The notes under the pieces were generated by a model. That model was given only the letters and a program-made list of their open reading frames with translations, had not been told where the DNA came from and ran no database searches. From the NCBI GenBank assembly GCA_019925095.2, contig CM034392.1, positions 17,216,387-17,280,386 on the forward strand: 64,000 bases of DNA. The letters are read 5' to 3'. Every line of letters begins with the position of its first letter. Position 1 is the stretch's first letter. This DNA comes from Dendrolimus kikuchii. Taxonomy: Eukaryota > Arthropoda > Insecta > Lepidoptera > Lasiocampidae. The position numbers were made by a program, and so were the translations under genes. This document shows positions 54,801 through 57,891 of the stretch, piece after piece.

Positions 54801-55609
54801 GGGATAATGTTAGTGACTGTGTCACGCAGATATAGCCAAGGGCATAATACGTTATTTAATATGCGACATAGATAGTGATGTTAAACATTGACAGATAACT
54901 CTTGTATATAAAACTTATCTAACTAATCGTTAAGGCATTATTTTTTTACGTTATAATTAAGTTGCATTTGATCAGTCACTAAAACTAACGCAAGTAGAGC
55001 AGGAGCATTATAAATAGGAATCTATGAACTTTGGGAACAAAATTAGAATGAATTTAAATATAGTCTATAATTAATTCTTAAACAAAACGAATAGGAAACC
55101 TAAATGTTTAAATTAAGACGTTTATTGACTTAGTTCGTTCAGGCCAATCGGGTTTTTTTAACAAAATATAATTTGTAAGAATTTCAAATTATACATTCCA
55201 TTTAGTATTTTATTCTATATGTCCTCAGTCCCTTGCCCTTAACGACATGTGTTTTATATTAAGTGGTGCCTTGGAGACATGTCGGCCTGGAGTGCTATCT
55301 TTGGTTCTGTAATATACACAGAGTAATCAGTCATAGTATACTGATATATATAAATAAGTGCTTAAATACTCTATGACAAACTTTACGTAATACCTGATGT
55401 GTGTTATATGTAAGTGCTGATCATAAGGTCTGGCGAGAAGCTACGTAGTTCTTTAATTTATGAACGTGTGTTCTAGTTGTATGCCCACTTGCAAATTGTT
55501 GTTGGCAATAATTGATACTAAGATTTTACAAAACATTTGACGCCTTAATGGATGTTTTGTTTTTTTTTTTAGAGAAATAATTGCACCCAAAGCTACCACA
55601 CCAGGCTGA
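15601..55609 (+). CDS. DAGLB: sn-1-specific diacylglycerol lipase, DAGL-beta type (13 exons, first coding exon missing)
   Basis: Joining exons 15601-15825, 23845-23957, 27537-27758, 30205-30520, 32095-32218, 36758-36881, 40497-40622, 42123-42215, 42818-42972, 44627-44773, 48014-48126, 49577-49747 and 55573-55609 gives one open frame of 654 residues plus TGA; every junction is AG/GT and phases agree. Order: hydrophobic helices (first three exons), a linker with STDLVPSD and AAYGWP, a cysteine-rich patch, then the alpha/beta-hydrolase lipase domain with VVAVRGS, AHKGM, GHSLGAG (nucleophile Ser), an Asp in GVGDD and a His in GRILH as likely triad members. The family hydrolyses diacylglycerol at sn-1 to make 2-monoacylglycerol, such as 2-AG, at membranes. 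FDPLG and the short C-terminus match the beta type (about 670 residues) rather than the long-tailed alpha type. About 30 N-terminal residues are not found. Introns are transposon-rich. Confidence 0.93.
17373..18686 (+). mobile_element. mariner-type transposon (DD37D), inactive
   Basis: TIRs of about 34 bp, both beginning TATATACxTAGTCTxGCCAT, at 17373-17406 and 18653-18686 (complement), with TA at each edge. The 1.3-kb length is normal for mariner. The transposase between them is frameshifted. Confidence 0.9.
17522..18563 (+). pseudogene. mariner transposase (DD37D), frameshifted
   Basis: Starts ATG at 17522. The helix-turn-helix region is broken near 17575 and 17638 (where a base loss turns a Tyr codon into TAA), then restored in another frame from GRPRSVRTKK-like coding to SREMKISPRTMSRILKDDLG. 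Catalytic blocks are ILFMDEN (first Asp), FQQDSAPGHKA (second) and SPDLNPLDYDLW (third). Thirty-seven residues separate the last two Asp residues, the maT/DD37D pattern. A further shift near 18115 separates MVWWGV from TYEGVTEPYF. It cannot make an active enzyme as read here. Confidence 0.88.
19120..19372 (+). repeat. Helitron-like 3' end with tandem duplication
   Basis: Two tandem units start GTGTGTTTGAGTGGGT (19137 and 19244), each with an ACCGGTAxGTxGCGCTGxxATCGG block and a GGGTxCTAGA end. The element ends AGGACAACGTCTGCCGGG, then TCTCTAGTA, typical of CTAG-ended Helitrons. A single-unit relative is at 23100-23240. Confidence 0.6.
19965..20232 (-). mobile_element. Jockey 3' end, minus orientation
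   Basis: The + strand reads GCAGACAGGCTGACGGCCC, then GGAAAGTGGTTACCTTCGCC and, further on, CCACCTGGCTGTGGGTTA and ACAGGCCGCCCGACCGCA. This is the reverse complement of the unit at 9437-9762, including the poly-T complement of its A tail at about 19945. Confidence 0.75.
20755..20915 (-). mobile_element. Jockey 3' end fragment, diverged
   Basis: GCAGACCGGCTAATGG, CCTATGAACATTTGCATC, GCTGGCCTAGAACG and CATGTTATAGTGCCAGGACG parallel the 1914-2075 part of the longer Jockey copy. It is short and old. Confidence 0.5.
21125..21190. repeat. Foldback repeat (related to 49879-49961)
   Basis: GGTAAGTTTGAAGGCTTCTTTA and the later TTGAAACTTACTCTAA are partly complementary and match the arms of the better-preserved foldback at 49879-49961. 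It ends in the same ATGAATAA edge. Confidence 0.5.
21302..21377 (-). repeat. Possible DNA-transposon end
   Basis: The minus strand reads GCAGGGCCGTCTTTACCCAG and then GGGTGCAAGGGATGCGAGG, like the CAGGGCCG-type ends of insect hAT elements. No partner end or target duplication was found. Confidence 0.35.
22120..22680 (+). repeat. Helitron-like repeat, CCCGCGGGATTCCC family, copy 1
   Basis: Carries three spaced copies of the word CCCGCGGGATTCCC (near 22161, 22297, 22422), then CCAGTAGTTTTTACGTGAAT and TATATAGTxTATTACAGTTG. Copies 2 and 3 lie at 59705-60215 and 62190-62600 in the same order. Confidence 0.7.
22930..23240 (+). repeat. Helitron-like 3' fragment
   Basis: Includes GTGTTTGAGTGGGTCCCGGG, CGGTAGGTGGCGCTGGAATC and the end AGGACAACGTCTGTCGGAAC with CCGCTAGTATA. 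It is the same family as 19120-19372. Confidence 0.6.
23845..23957 (+). CDS. DAGLB: DAGLB exon 2 in window: third membrane helix
   Basis: The acceptor is tttattttacag and the donor is atacaaa|gtaagt. The frame set by the previous exon reads VLLVLPETALNVMGTMW and CELIQCSVEDKFSNIVIQ. LPE followed by a hydrophobic segment and a Cys-containing loop matches helix 3 and its loop in DAGLs. It lies 8 kb after the previous exon. Confidence 0.88.
24380..25040 (+). repeat. Helitron-like non-autonomous repeat, copy 1
   Basis: It parallels 34182-34920 along its length: AATAAACCTATAAATGGTT, CAxGGGGGxCTAATT, AACTACTxAACxGATTTAAAT, TATCCCGxGGxGTAACTTAG and the end CACGCGGCGTGGCCACGGGG, AAAACTCTAGTT. The final GC hairpin with CTAGTT is a Helitron-type 3' terminus. 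Confidence 0.65.
25325..25515 (+). mobile_element. Jockey 3' end, 5'-truncated
   Basis: GCCGCCATAACAACCTTGAG, GAGAGCAGCAGCACATTAG and GGGCCGTCTGCCTGTCTGCT, then an A-rich tail. It matches the distal half of the 9437-9762 unit. Confidence 0.78.
25710..27444 (-). mobile_element. Tc1-type transposon, nearly intact, long terminal inverted repeats
   Basis: The outer ends are CAGTTGTGGTCATATAxTTAAG and its complement, flanked by TA (25708-25709, 27445-27446). The inverted repeats extend about 274 bp (25710-25983 and 27172-27444) with few differences. The 1,735-bp element holds one long transposase frame on the minus strand. It sits 92 bp upstream of the exon at 27537, antisense to the host gene. 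Confidence 0.94.
25999..27084 (-). pseudogene. Tc1 transposase (DD34E), one early stop
   Basis: In one frame from ATG 27084 to the stop at 25999 there is a single break: TAA at 27078-27076, codon 3. After it come a paired helix-turn-helix region (STREVIIKLRRKNWSYKKIA; SKTTVFHAVKYF), a PRVPKQRKTTPRDD-type linker and the catalytic blocks VLFSDETKI, TFQHDNDPKHTA and SPDLNPIENLW, with 34 residues between the second Asp and the Glu. It is 361 codons including the stop, versus about 340 usual; the last 20 or so residues look like read-through. Translation from a downstream ATG (e.g. 26862) would lack the DNA-binding part. It catalyses cut-and-paste transposition when intact. Confidence 0.92.
27537..27758 (+). 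CDS. DAGLB: DAGLB exon 3 in window: fourth membrane helix and cytosolic linker
   Basis: The acceptor is ttcttcacag and the donor is gttgcgg|gtaagt. It encodes IVLFNWVQLGLTVFGLFMVF and then FDPLGS, the FDP signature that ends the DAGL membrane domain; Leu-Gly after FDP is the beta form. A basic, Trp-rich cytosolic stretch (GLWSRRFRWAFCWLKR) follows. A Tc1 transposon ends only about 90 bp upstream, so it lies close to the branch-point region. Confidence 0.92.
27759..30204 (+). other. DAGLB intron (2.4 kb)
   Basis: Contains a Jockey 3' end at 27775-28060. The rest (28060-30200) is AT-rich with no gene-like frame or named repeat. Confidence 0.6.
27775..28060 (+). mobile_element. Jockey 3' end, A-tailed
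   Basis: TTATCCGTGCACGGACGGAG, CCTGCGGCCGGTTGGCCTGT, CACAGCCAGGTGGTAGGG and GTCAGCCTGTCTTCTGAACT, then AATTAAAAAAAATA. It has nearly the same extent as 9437-9762. It lies just 17 bp after the exon 27537-27758. Confidence 0.82.
30205..30520 (+). CDS. DAGLB: DAGLB exon 4 in window: linker and start of lipase domain
   Basis: The acceptor is gtatttgcag and the donor is tgttgtcg|gtaagt. It contains FRSTDLVPSDVVAGCVLL, a strongly conserved DAGL block, then an Arg/Glu-rich helix, an acidic segment ending in ETPPWMNLEDALHYLKLS, the hallmark AAYGWP, and a Cys cluster (HLTCCCCR) like the palmitoylation-prone cysteines of animal DAGLs. This is the longest exon of the gene here, at 316 bp. Confidence 0.95.
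30521..32094 (+). other. DAGLB intron (1.6 kb)
   Basis: Contains a LINE/SINE 3' end (30990-31140) and a short (GATA)n tract (31152-31169). The rest is AT-rich, nothing recognised. Confidence 0.6.
30990..31140 (-). mobile_element. LINE/SINE 3' end with (TTG)n tail
   Basis: The minus strand reads AAAGGTTGCCTGGAAGAGAT, TAAGGCCGCCCATTGTACTA and then AATAAAGTCTATTGTTGTTG. This is a frequent lepidopteran retroposon 3' end; the (TTG)n is its tail. Confidence 0.6.
32095..32218 (+). CDS. DAGLB: DAGLB exon 5 in window
   Basis: The acceptor is ttttttacag and the donor is tttttgag|gtaagt; it ends in phase 0. It reads IVTDDNCCLCNFAGVKYM and then LPADDIIFASFNNRVFE. This matches the DAGL segment with paired cysteines followed by the D-I/V-x-x-x-S/F-x-N/D-x-V-x-E strand before the lipase core. 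Confidence 0.93.
32225..32900. repeat. GC-rich repeat with duplicated CTTCCGACGTAAGCC and poly-G
   Basis: CTTCCGACGTAAGCC occurs at 32258 and 32633, flanking a 375-bp GC-rich block with GGGAAGGGCCAAAATGCAGG and a run of 14 G at about 32587. It looks like part of a larger decayed element, but no coding match is visible. Confidence 0.45.
33529..33760 (+). mobile_element. tRNA-derived SINE
   Basis: GTCGTTGTGGCTCAGTGAAG resembles a polymerase III A box, and 40-odd bases later GTGCTCGAATCTTGG resembles a B box. A non-tRNA body follows (CTCAGGCGTTTTCC, CTGGCCAATCCACTTTC). Confidence 0.6.
34182..34920 (+). repeat. Helitron-like non-autonomous repeat, copy 2
   Basis: Same order of blocks as 24380-25040, ending TTCACGCGGTGTAGCCGCGG and GGAAAACTTTAGTTAT. 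The GC stem followed by CTTTAGTT versus CTCTAGTT in copy 1 fits a diverged CTRR end. Confidence 0.65.
35478..35960 (+). repeat. C/T-rich tandem duplication, period about 247 bp
   Basis: CGACGATGT at 35479 recurs at 35726, and CCACATCGCCTTCAACGTTG at 35532 recurs as CCACATCGCCTTTAACGCTG at 35779, both offset by about 247. The strand is strongly pyrimidine-rich. The Thr/Ser/Pro-rich frames here (e.g. 35483-35791) are composition artefacts. Possibly LTR-derived. Confidence 0.5.
36758..36881 (+). CDS. DAGLB: DAGLB exon 6 in window: lipase core strands
   Basis: The acceptor is tttcttacag and the donor is gctgatg|gtatgg. It encodes LPFCVIADHERESIVVAVRG and then SISLRDIFTDFTAG, the lipase-3 core VVAVRGS/T block that contributes to the oxyanion region. 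The frame also stays open into the intron for some 25 codons, but only the gtatgg donor joins in phase with the next exon. Confidence 0.94.
37400..38100 (-). mobile_element. Non-LTR reverse transcriptase fragment
   Basis: The minus frame 38086-37787 reads GIHGSLLRWCESNLRNRSQL, GVPQRSHLGPLFFLVFINDL and FHMYADDLKMY: RT domain with YADD, where the usual GVPQG has become GVPQR. It continues to about 37400 in broken frames. The 5' part is missing. Confidence 0.75.
38214..38250. repeat. Perfect hairpin, 16-bp arms, 5-nt loop
   Basis: AGTGATGTAACCTCTT (38214-38229), loop CTTTA, then its exact complement (38235-38250). It lies just upstream of the RTE-like fragment. Confidence 0.8.
38290..38910 (+). 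mobile_element. RTE-like LINE 3' end
   Basis: The frame 38318-38887 reads LVPTLTYGSESWVWKREHES, VNAVEMRALRKICAVTLADR and MLRWFEHVERMHDERMTKQI: the conserved post-RT end of RTE-type elements (YGSE-W, RxLRxI, RWFGHVxRM). It ends in a stop, then TTATGTATGTATGTATG, a typical simple-repeat tail. It lacks everything upstream. A short copy of its last 90 bp is nested at 57153-57245. Confidence 0.75.
39085..39370 (+). mobile_element. Decayed Jockey-type 3' end
   Basis: GGCAGGCAACGCGTTGGTTT, AACATCTACAGGCGCCACTA and TAGGTCGTCTGCTTATTTGC parallel the common 3' end, then AATAATAAA. Upstream, GTTCCACAGGGATCGGTC may be a remnant of an RT GVPQGSV block. Confidence 0.5.
40497..40622 (+). CDS. DAGLB: DAGLB exon 7 in window: HKG block
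   Basis: The acceptor is atatattgtttcag and the donor is ctttacag|gtttga. It reads LPEGTAAHKGMAMGAAKMLK and LPVLDRSFQQYPHYDLVLT. AHKGM is conserved in DAGLs, and LVLT leads directly into GHSLGAG in the next exon. gtttga is a non-ideal donor, but phase and protein homology require it. Confidence 0.92.
40623..42122 (+). other. DAGLB intron (1.5 kb)
   Basis: AT-rich; the only structure is the long palindrome at 41905-41970. Confidence 0.6.
41905..41970. repeat. Perfect 25-bp inverted repeat, 16-nt loop
   Basis: Arm 41905-41929 begins CACTAGTTTGTTTCTATAAC; arm 41946-41970 is its exact reverse complement. The loop is AGGTATTAATTTACTA. No other copy is seen here. Confidence 0.9.
42123..42215 (+). 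CDS. DAGLB: DAGLB exon 8 in window: catalytic serine elbow
   Basis: The acceptor is tttatttctag and the donor is acgccag|gtaaaa. The first codon, Gly, is split with the previous exon. It reads GHSLGAGVAVLVGLKLRPRY and then PHLKVFAFSTP. The G-x-S-x-G nucleophile elbow carries the active-site serine, and the strand VFAFSTPG follows as in the family (usually SPPG). Confidence 0.96.
42216..42817 (+). other. DAGLB intron (602 bp)
   Basis: AT-rich, short, no repeat recognised. Confidence 0.6.
42818..42972 (+). CDS. DAGLB: DAGLB exon 9 in window: catalytic aspartate region
   Basis: The acceptor is atttttttag and the donor is cctaag|gtaaca; it ends in phase 0. It reads GLISREAARFTESFVMTVGV, then GDDLVMRLSVHSIENLR and a basic helix. 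It aligns with the family block V-x-G-K-D-x-V-P-R; the usual K-D is D-D and the usual I-P/V-P is V-M here, so the likely catalytic Asp is one of the pair. Confidence 0.93.
43013..43469 (+). mobile_element. RTE-like LINE 3' insertion with 21-bp target duplication
   Basis: The frame 43087-43464 reads MLRWMCGVTRKDRVRNSRIR, CRLRWYGHVLRRP and GRRGRPKKCWLDVVKDDMRT, the RTE-type post-RT end, then TAA-free coding to a stop and (GAT)n. The 21 bases 42992-43012 (starting AATGTCATTAGATATTTT) recur exactly at 43470-43490. It is severely 5'-truncated. Confidence 0.88.
43025..43103 (+). repeat. Four tandem copies of a 19-bp unit
   Basis: The unit GAGATGAATATGCTGCGCG repeats four times at the 5' edge of the RTE-like insertion, with one A substitution in the third copy and divergence at the end of the fourth. 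The unit matches the start of the coding part (codons for Met-Asn-Met-Leu-Arg). Confidence 0.85.
44627..44773 (+). CDS. DAGLB: DAGLB exon 10 in window: start of regulatory insert
   Basis: The acceptor is aaatttccag and the donor is tccacc|gtgagt. It encodes YRIMLNGFGYALFGVPARDL and then an acidic, Ser/Thr-rich stretch (EELEATHSDDSTDALL). The exon is GC-richer than its introns. Its position corresponds to the start of the flexible regulatory loop that interrupts the DAGL lipase domain. Confidence 0.9.
44774..48013 (+). other. DAGLB intron (3.2 kb)
   Basis: 44774-46350 is AT-rich with nothing named. 46361-47500 is bounded by an inverted repeat and listed separately. 47500-48010 shows nothing. 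Confidence 0.55.
46361..47500. mobile_element. Unclassified 1.14-kb segment bounded by 19-bp inverted repeats
   Basis: GCACGCTTAATCGAATACT (46361-46379) recurs as its complement with one mismatch at 47482-47500. Inside are GC-richer patches (CGCGCGCATAACGTTCCCGC) and short minus-strand frames (46885-47112; 47337-47579) that I do not recognise. Possibly a non-autonomous DNA transposon. Confidence 0.45.
48014..48126 (+). CDS. DAGLB: DAGLB exon 11 in window: catalytic histidine region
   Basis: The acceptor is ttattttcag and the donor is atcgaaaa|gtacgt. It reads EAALVSRDIFARRFSSARLF, then TAGRILHIVRRKRMGIE. GRILHIV aligns with the family's GRIIH, whose His completes the triad. The family Y-P-P before G is T-A here. 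Confidence 0.9.
48127..49576 (+). other. DAGLB intron (1.45 kb)
   Basis: Contains a LINE 3' remnant at 48205-48400. The rest is AT-rich with nothing named. Confidence 0.55.
48205..48400 (+). mobile_element. LINE 3' remnant
   Basis: CGCATCGAATCAGCATTGCC, GGCAAGGCAGCCAGCCTTCT and GGGCTTCCCTATGGCAGCG followed by a T-rich TTAGTTTATTTTTAGTATTT stretch. I recognise this as resembling a common lepidopteran non-LTR 3' end; it is short and decayed. Confidence 0.4.
49577..49747 (+). CDS. DAGLB: DAGLB exon 12 in window: end of lipase domain
   Basis: The acceptor is tttttttacag and the donor is catatagt|gtaaga. It encodes STFEMRWACPEDFMELQVMP and then RMLLDHLPENVHHTIETIL, the family block P-x-M-L-x-D/E-H-x-P. 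If the donor is not used, the frame ends at TAA 49749-49751, one residue later, so an unspliced 3' end would give a protein ending RLPHIV. Confidence 0.93.
49879..49961. repeat. Foldback element, ~39-bp arms
   Basis: ATTCATAGTGAGTTAGAGTA with AGTTTGAACGCTTCTTTAA on the left, and near-perfect complements ending at 49961, separated by about 5 nt. A diverged relative is at 21125-21190. Confidence 0.85.
53181..53332. mobile_element. MITE with ~38-bp inverted repeats
   Basis: ACAAGTGGCATTAGCGCTA at 53193 and its complement TAGCGCTAATGCCACTTGT at 53301, with further complementarity inward (AATAGAAAATxTATGG). Outer AGGCC/GACCT edges are weaker. About 150 bp, no coding. Confidence 0.75.
54789..55030 (+). 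repeat. Dispersed repeat, copy B
   Basis: CTGCTACACCTGGGATAATG, GTGACTGTGTCACGCAGATA and ATAGCCAAGG match copy A at 866-1075; the 3' blocks also correspond. It lies 0.55 kb before the last lipase exon. Confidence 0.55.
55573..55609 (+). CDS. DAGLB: DAGLB terminal coding exon
   Basis: A long poly-T tract ending in ag (55571-55572) precedes it. Joined to the previous exon's phase-2 end it reads VEIIAPKATTPG and then TGA. EIIAPKATTPG is a plausible DAGL-beta tail, and phase agreement supports it, but the exon is only 37 bp and sits 5.8 kb downstream. A transcript ending at the previous exon's TAA is a real alternative. Confidence 0.68.
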
Positions 55610-56216
55610 CTTTATAGCTAATCAAATTATATTAGTTCTTTGTAATACCACTGGATATAGTTAAATATCTCATTGTACATGTATGTAAAGAGCTGTTATT
55701 CTTAGATATGAAATTGAGTATAATATTGTATATAGTTTATTTTTTATGTATTCAGTACCGAATGTTACTTAATTTTTGTTTTAAATCTGTACGATCTGAA
55801 AACTGCAAAGTACTGACATGCACTTATGTTCAAGTATTATAAGGACTGAGGTTCTTTTCACTGGTACCCTAAATTAGGGCCTTTTTATCTCTTCGACTCA
55901 TGTATTAGGGGTTATTGCCAATTTCTGTATTGGGTTTGTGTTAATTTATATTAAAATCTATTTTAAGTAATTTACTTGTTTTTTCTTATTATGATAATCA
56001 GGCGATTTTCCTACAGTAAGAAGACCTCAGAAAAATTAGATTTAGTCATTATTCTGGAAGCGTATCAACACAGCGGTTACAAACGCACGCGTACGTAATT
56101 TTGGTAATGGAAAAATTGCAGTTCGCATACCAAACATTCTTGTGATTCCCAAAACCTATATTTATGAATAACAAAGTAGCTAGCTTCGAGTCGGACACAA
56201 ATGATTCCTCCACAGA

Positions 56217-56233
56217 AATAAAATTACAATAAA
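56217..56233 (+). promoter_or_regulatory. Candidate polyadenylation signals for DAGLB
   Basis: Two AATAAA hexamers (56217-56222 and 56228-56233) lie about 610 bp after the terminal TGA. They are the first clustered + strand AATAAA copies after the stop. AATAAA is common by chance in such AT-rich DNA. Confidence 0.35.
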
Positions 56234-56699
56234 AGCCCCTATGTGTACTTCAAGCATCCAGAGTACAGATGTAATGTCATAAACGCTGTATTTTTCAAAG
56301 TTCTTAAGTATTTCAGAGCCCTATATATGGTATATGGCATTAATCAAAACACAGACGTGTTAATATATGAGAATCAAATTTATTATATGATAGAAAAATA
56401 CATCAGTCAATAAAATATCACAGTAATTTAAACGAATGTTGATAATAAGAATACAAAAAATAGAGCATTTTACATAAGCACCAATATATTAACAAATTTA
56501 TACTTCCTATGGATATTTAGCCTATTACATACAATATTGCAATCTCGTCTTTTTACGAGTCTAGAATTTATTGCAAGGAATTTGTGGCCTGTAATATATT
56601 ATATTATGGAATTATAATGATGTGTTAATTCAAAAAGATATAAAAACGTTTATAATAGTTAATGCAAACAAAAAACGATTTTTTAAATTTGGCAATACA

Positions 56700-57060
56700 G
56701 TCTCGCTGAGTTACCTTAGACTACGCGGCTAGCCGCAGTCCGGTAACCACTTCGGTTACCGAAGGCTCGAAAATGAATAAGTCGTGCGCAGTTTGCGGAT
56801 GATCGCCCCTGCCGCTGCCTACGACTAGGACCGGGGCTTATCTAAGTAGTAGTACTAAGAACTAGACGTTCGCGGGTTGCGGTTGTGGGAGGAGGGAGGG
56901 GTTGTCATCGGCAAACCTGCGCACGACTTATAATATAAAAATAATGTCTATACACACTAAGATCGAGTGCTGTCCAACTGACGCGATCGCTCGTAGCGCT
57001 GCAGCCCTAATGCCAGTCAGACGGCGCTACAAACACTACGTGGTTCAGTGTGCAGCTGGT
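56700..57060. other. GC-rich island with nested inverted repeats
   Basis: ATAAGTCGTGCGCAGTTTGC (56787) faces GCAAACCTGCGCACGACTTAT (56921) about 115 bp apart, and a hairpin CGGTAACC/GGTTACCG sits at 56741-56762. The minus strand has short frames and plausible acceptors here, so an extra spatacsin exon is conceivable but none is convincing. Confidence 0.5.
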
Positions 57061-57087
57061 ACTTAAGTTACTTAACTGCGTCATTCC

Positions 57088-57440
57088 GGCTATTCCCCGT
57101 TCAAGATAACTTGACGCGCAGGGTTACCAAATTCTAAAAGTTAACATCACTTAATATACATACATACATAACTTCACGCCAGTTCCCTTGCAGGGTAGGC
57201 ACGAACAACAGAGCGCCATTCAGGCTTATTCTTACACACCTCACTTGTGAATTACTTAATATCATGTTATAAAATAGTTTATAAATAGAGTTTATTATAA
57301 AACGTGAATTATTCTTAATTTTTGTTGGAACTTTTTAAAAATTATCGCGATAAGTGTTTTTGACTCTAGCTTTAGGTGTTAATATTTTTGATTGTTGGTA
57401 ACCCTGCGCGTCAAGTTATCGTGAACGGGGAATATTAGCC
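57088..57440. mobile_element. MITE with ~43-bp inverted repeats
   Basis: The left end GGCTATTCCCCGTTCAAGAT continues to GCGCAGGGTTACCAA (57130). The right end 57395-57440 is its complement with two small differences. It carries an inserted 93-bp RTE 3' end. Confidence 0.85.
57153..57245 (-). mobile_element. RTE-like 3' end nested in MITE
   Basis: TACATACATACATAACTTCA, CGCCAGTTCCCTTGCAGGGT and AGGCACGAACAACAGAGCGC are the reverse complement of the last 90 bp of the fragment at 38290-38910, with (CATA)n at the tail side. Confidence 0.85.
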
Positions 57441-57630
57441 ACAGAGCATAGATAATACACTATTCTCCACAGATTTAACCGCACCACGAGATTAGCCGGA
57501 AGGCTGGACGGACTTCCCAGCCCAGTCCCACAGCGCGTATGAGGCCTTATAATAACATTTGCCGTGATTAATGTTTGAAATTATCAATAACAAATTCTTT
57601 AGTAATGTATTATTTAATTTTCTTCATTTT

Positions 57631-57636
57631 TTTATT
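57631..57636 (-). promoter_or_regulatory. Candidate polyadenylation signal for SPG11
   Basis: TTTATT on the + strand reads AATAAA on the minus strand, about 185 bp after the candidate spatacsin stop. Its position fits a short 3' UTR; chance occurrence is possible. Confidence 0.35.
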
Positions 57637-57818
57637 AACTATTCTTTGTTATTCTTATTGAACTATTAACGTAATTCTCGAATCGTTTTTACGGTGAGTG
57701 TGTCATTGTCTGTGTTGAGTTTTTCTAGGCCCGTAATCAACATATTTTATGAAATTATTTCACAAAATTTAAATGTTTTATGAAGATATTCCGTGTGGAG
57801 TTAATGTTTGAGCATATA

Positions 57819-57891
57819 TCATCTGCACAAATTACGCAATTCAGTCATCGCAGCATGAGAAACTGATGTTTTGTTTCTTTCAGTTTTATAT
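57819..57891 (-). CDS. SPG11: SPG11 last identified exon
   Basis: The acceptor is minus-strand tttgttacag|atataa. In phase it reads RYKTERNKTSVSHAAMTELR and then NLCR before TGA at 57821-57819. It aligns with the family K-Y-K-x-x-x-x-T and the following L-x-x-L-L/Y-C helix, but stops about 30-40 residues before the vertebrate end. A gtaatt donor inside it (after TGAATTGC) could instead splice to a further exon. Confidence 0.62.

Larger units (their letters stand above)
49748..55572 (+). other. Last DAGLB intron (5.8 kb)
   Basis: Contains a foldback (49879-49961), a MITE (53181-53332) and dispersed repeat copy B (54789-55030). 50000-53170 and 53340-54780 are AT-rich with no gene or named repeat. 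Confidence 0.55.
55610..57818. other. Intergenic region between convergent DAGLB and SPG11
   Basis: Contains the lipase 3' UTR, a GC-rich island with inverted repeats (56700-57060), a MITE (57088-57440) and the spatacsin 3' UTR. The rest is AT-rich. Confidence 0.6.

Noticed and set aside
56729..56880. Final spatacsin exon ending TEVVTGLRLAA
   Set aside because: The splice site and phase are possible, but there is no homology to spatacsin and it lies in an inverted-repeat island. Kept only as a possibility in the findings.
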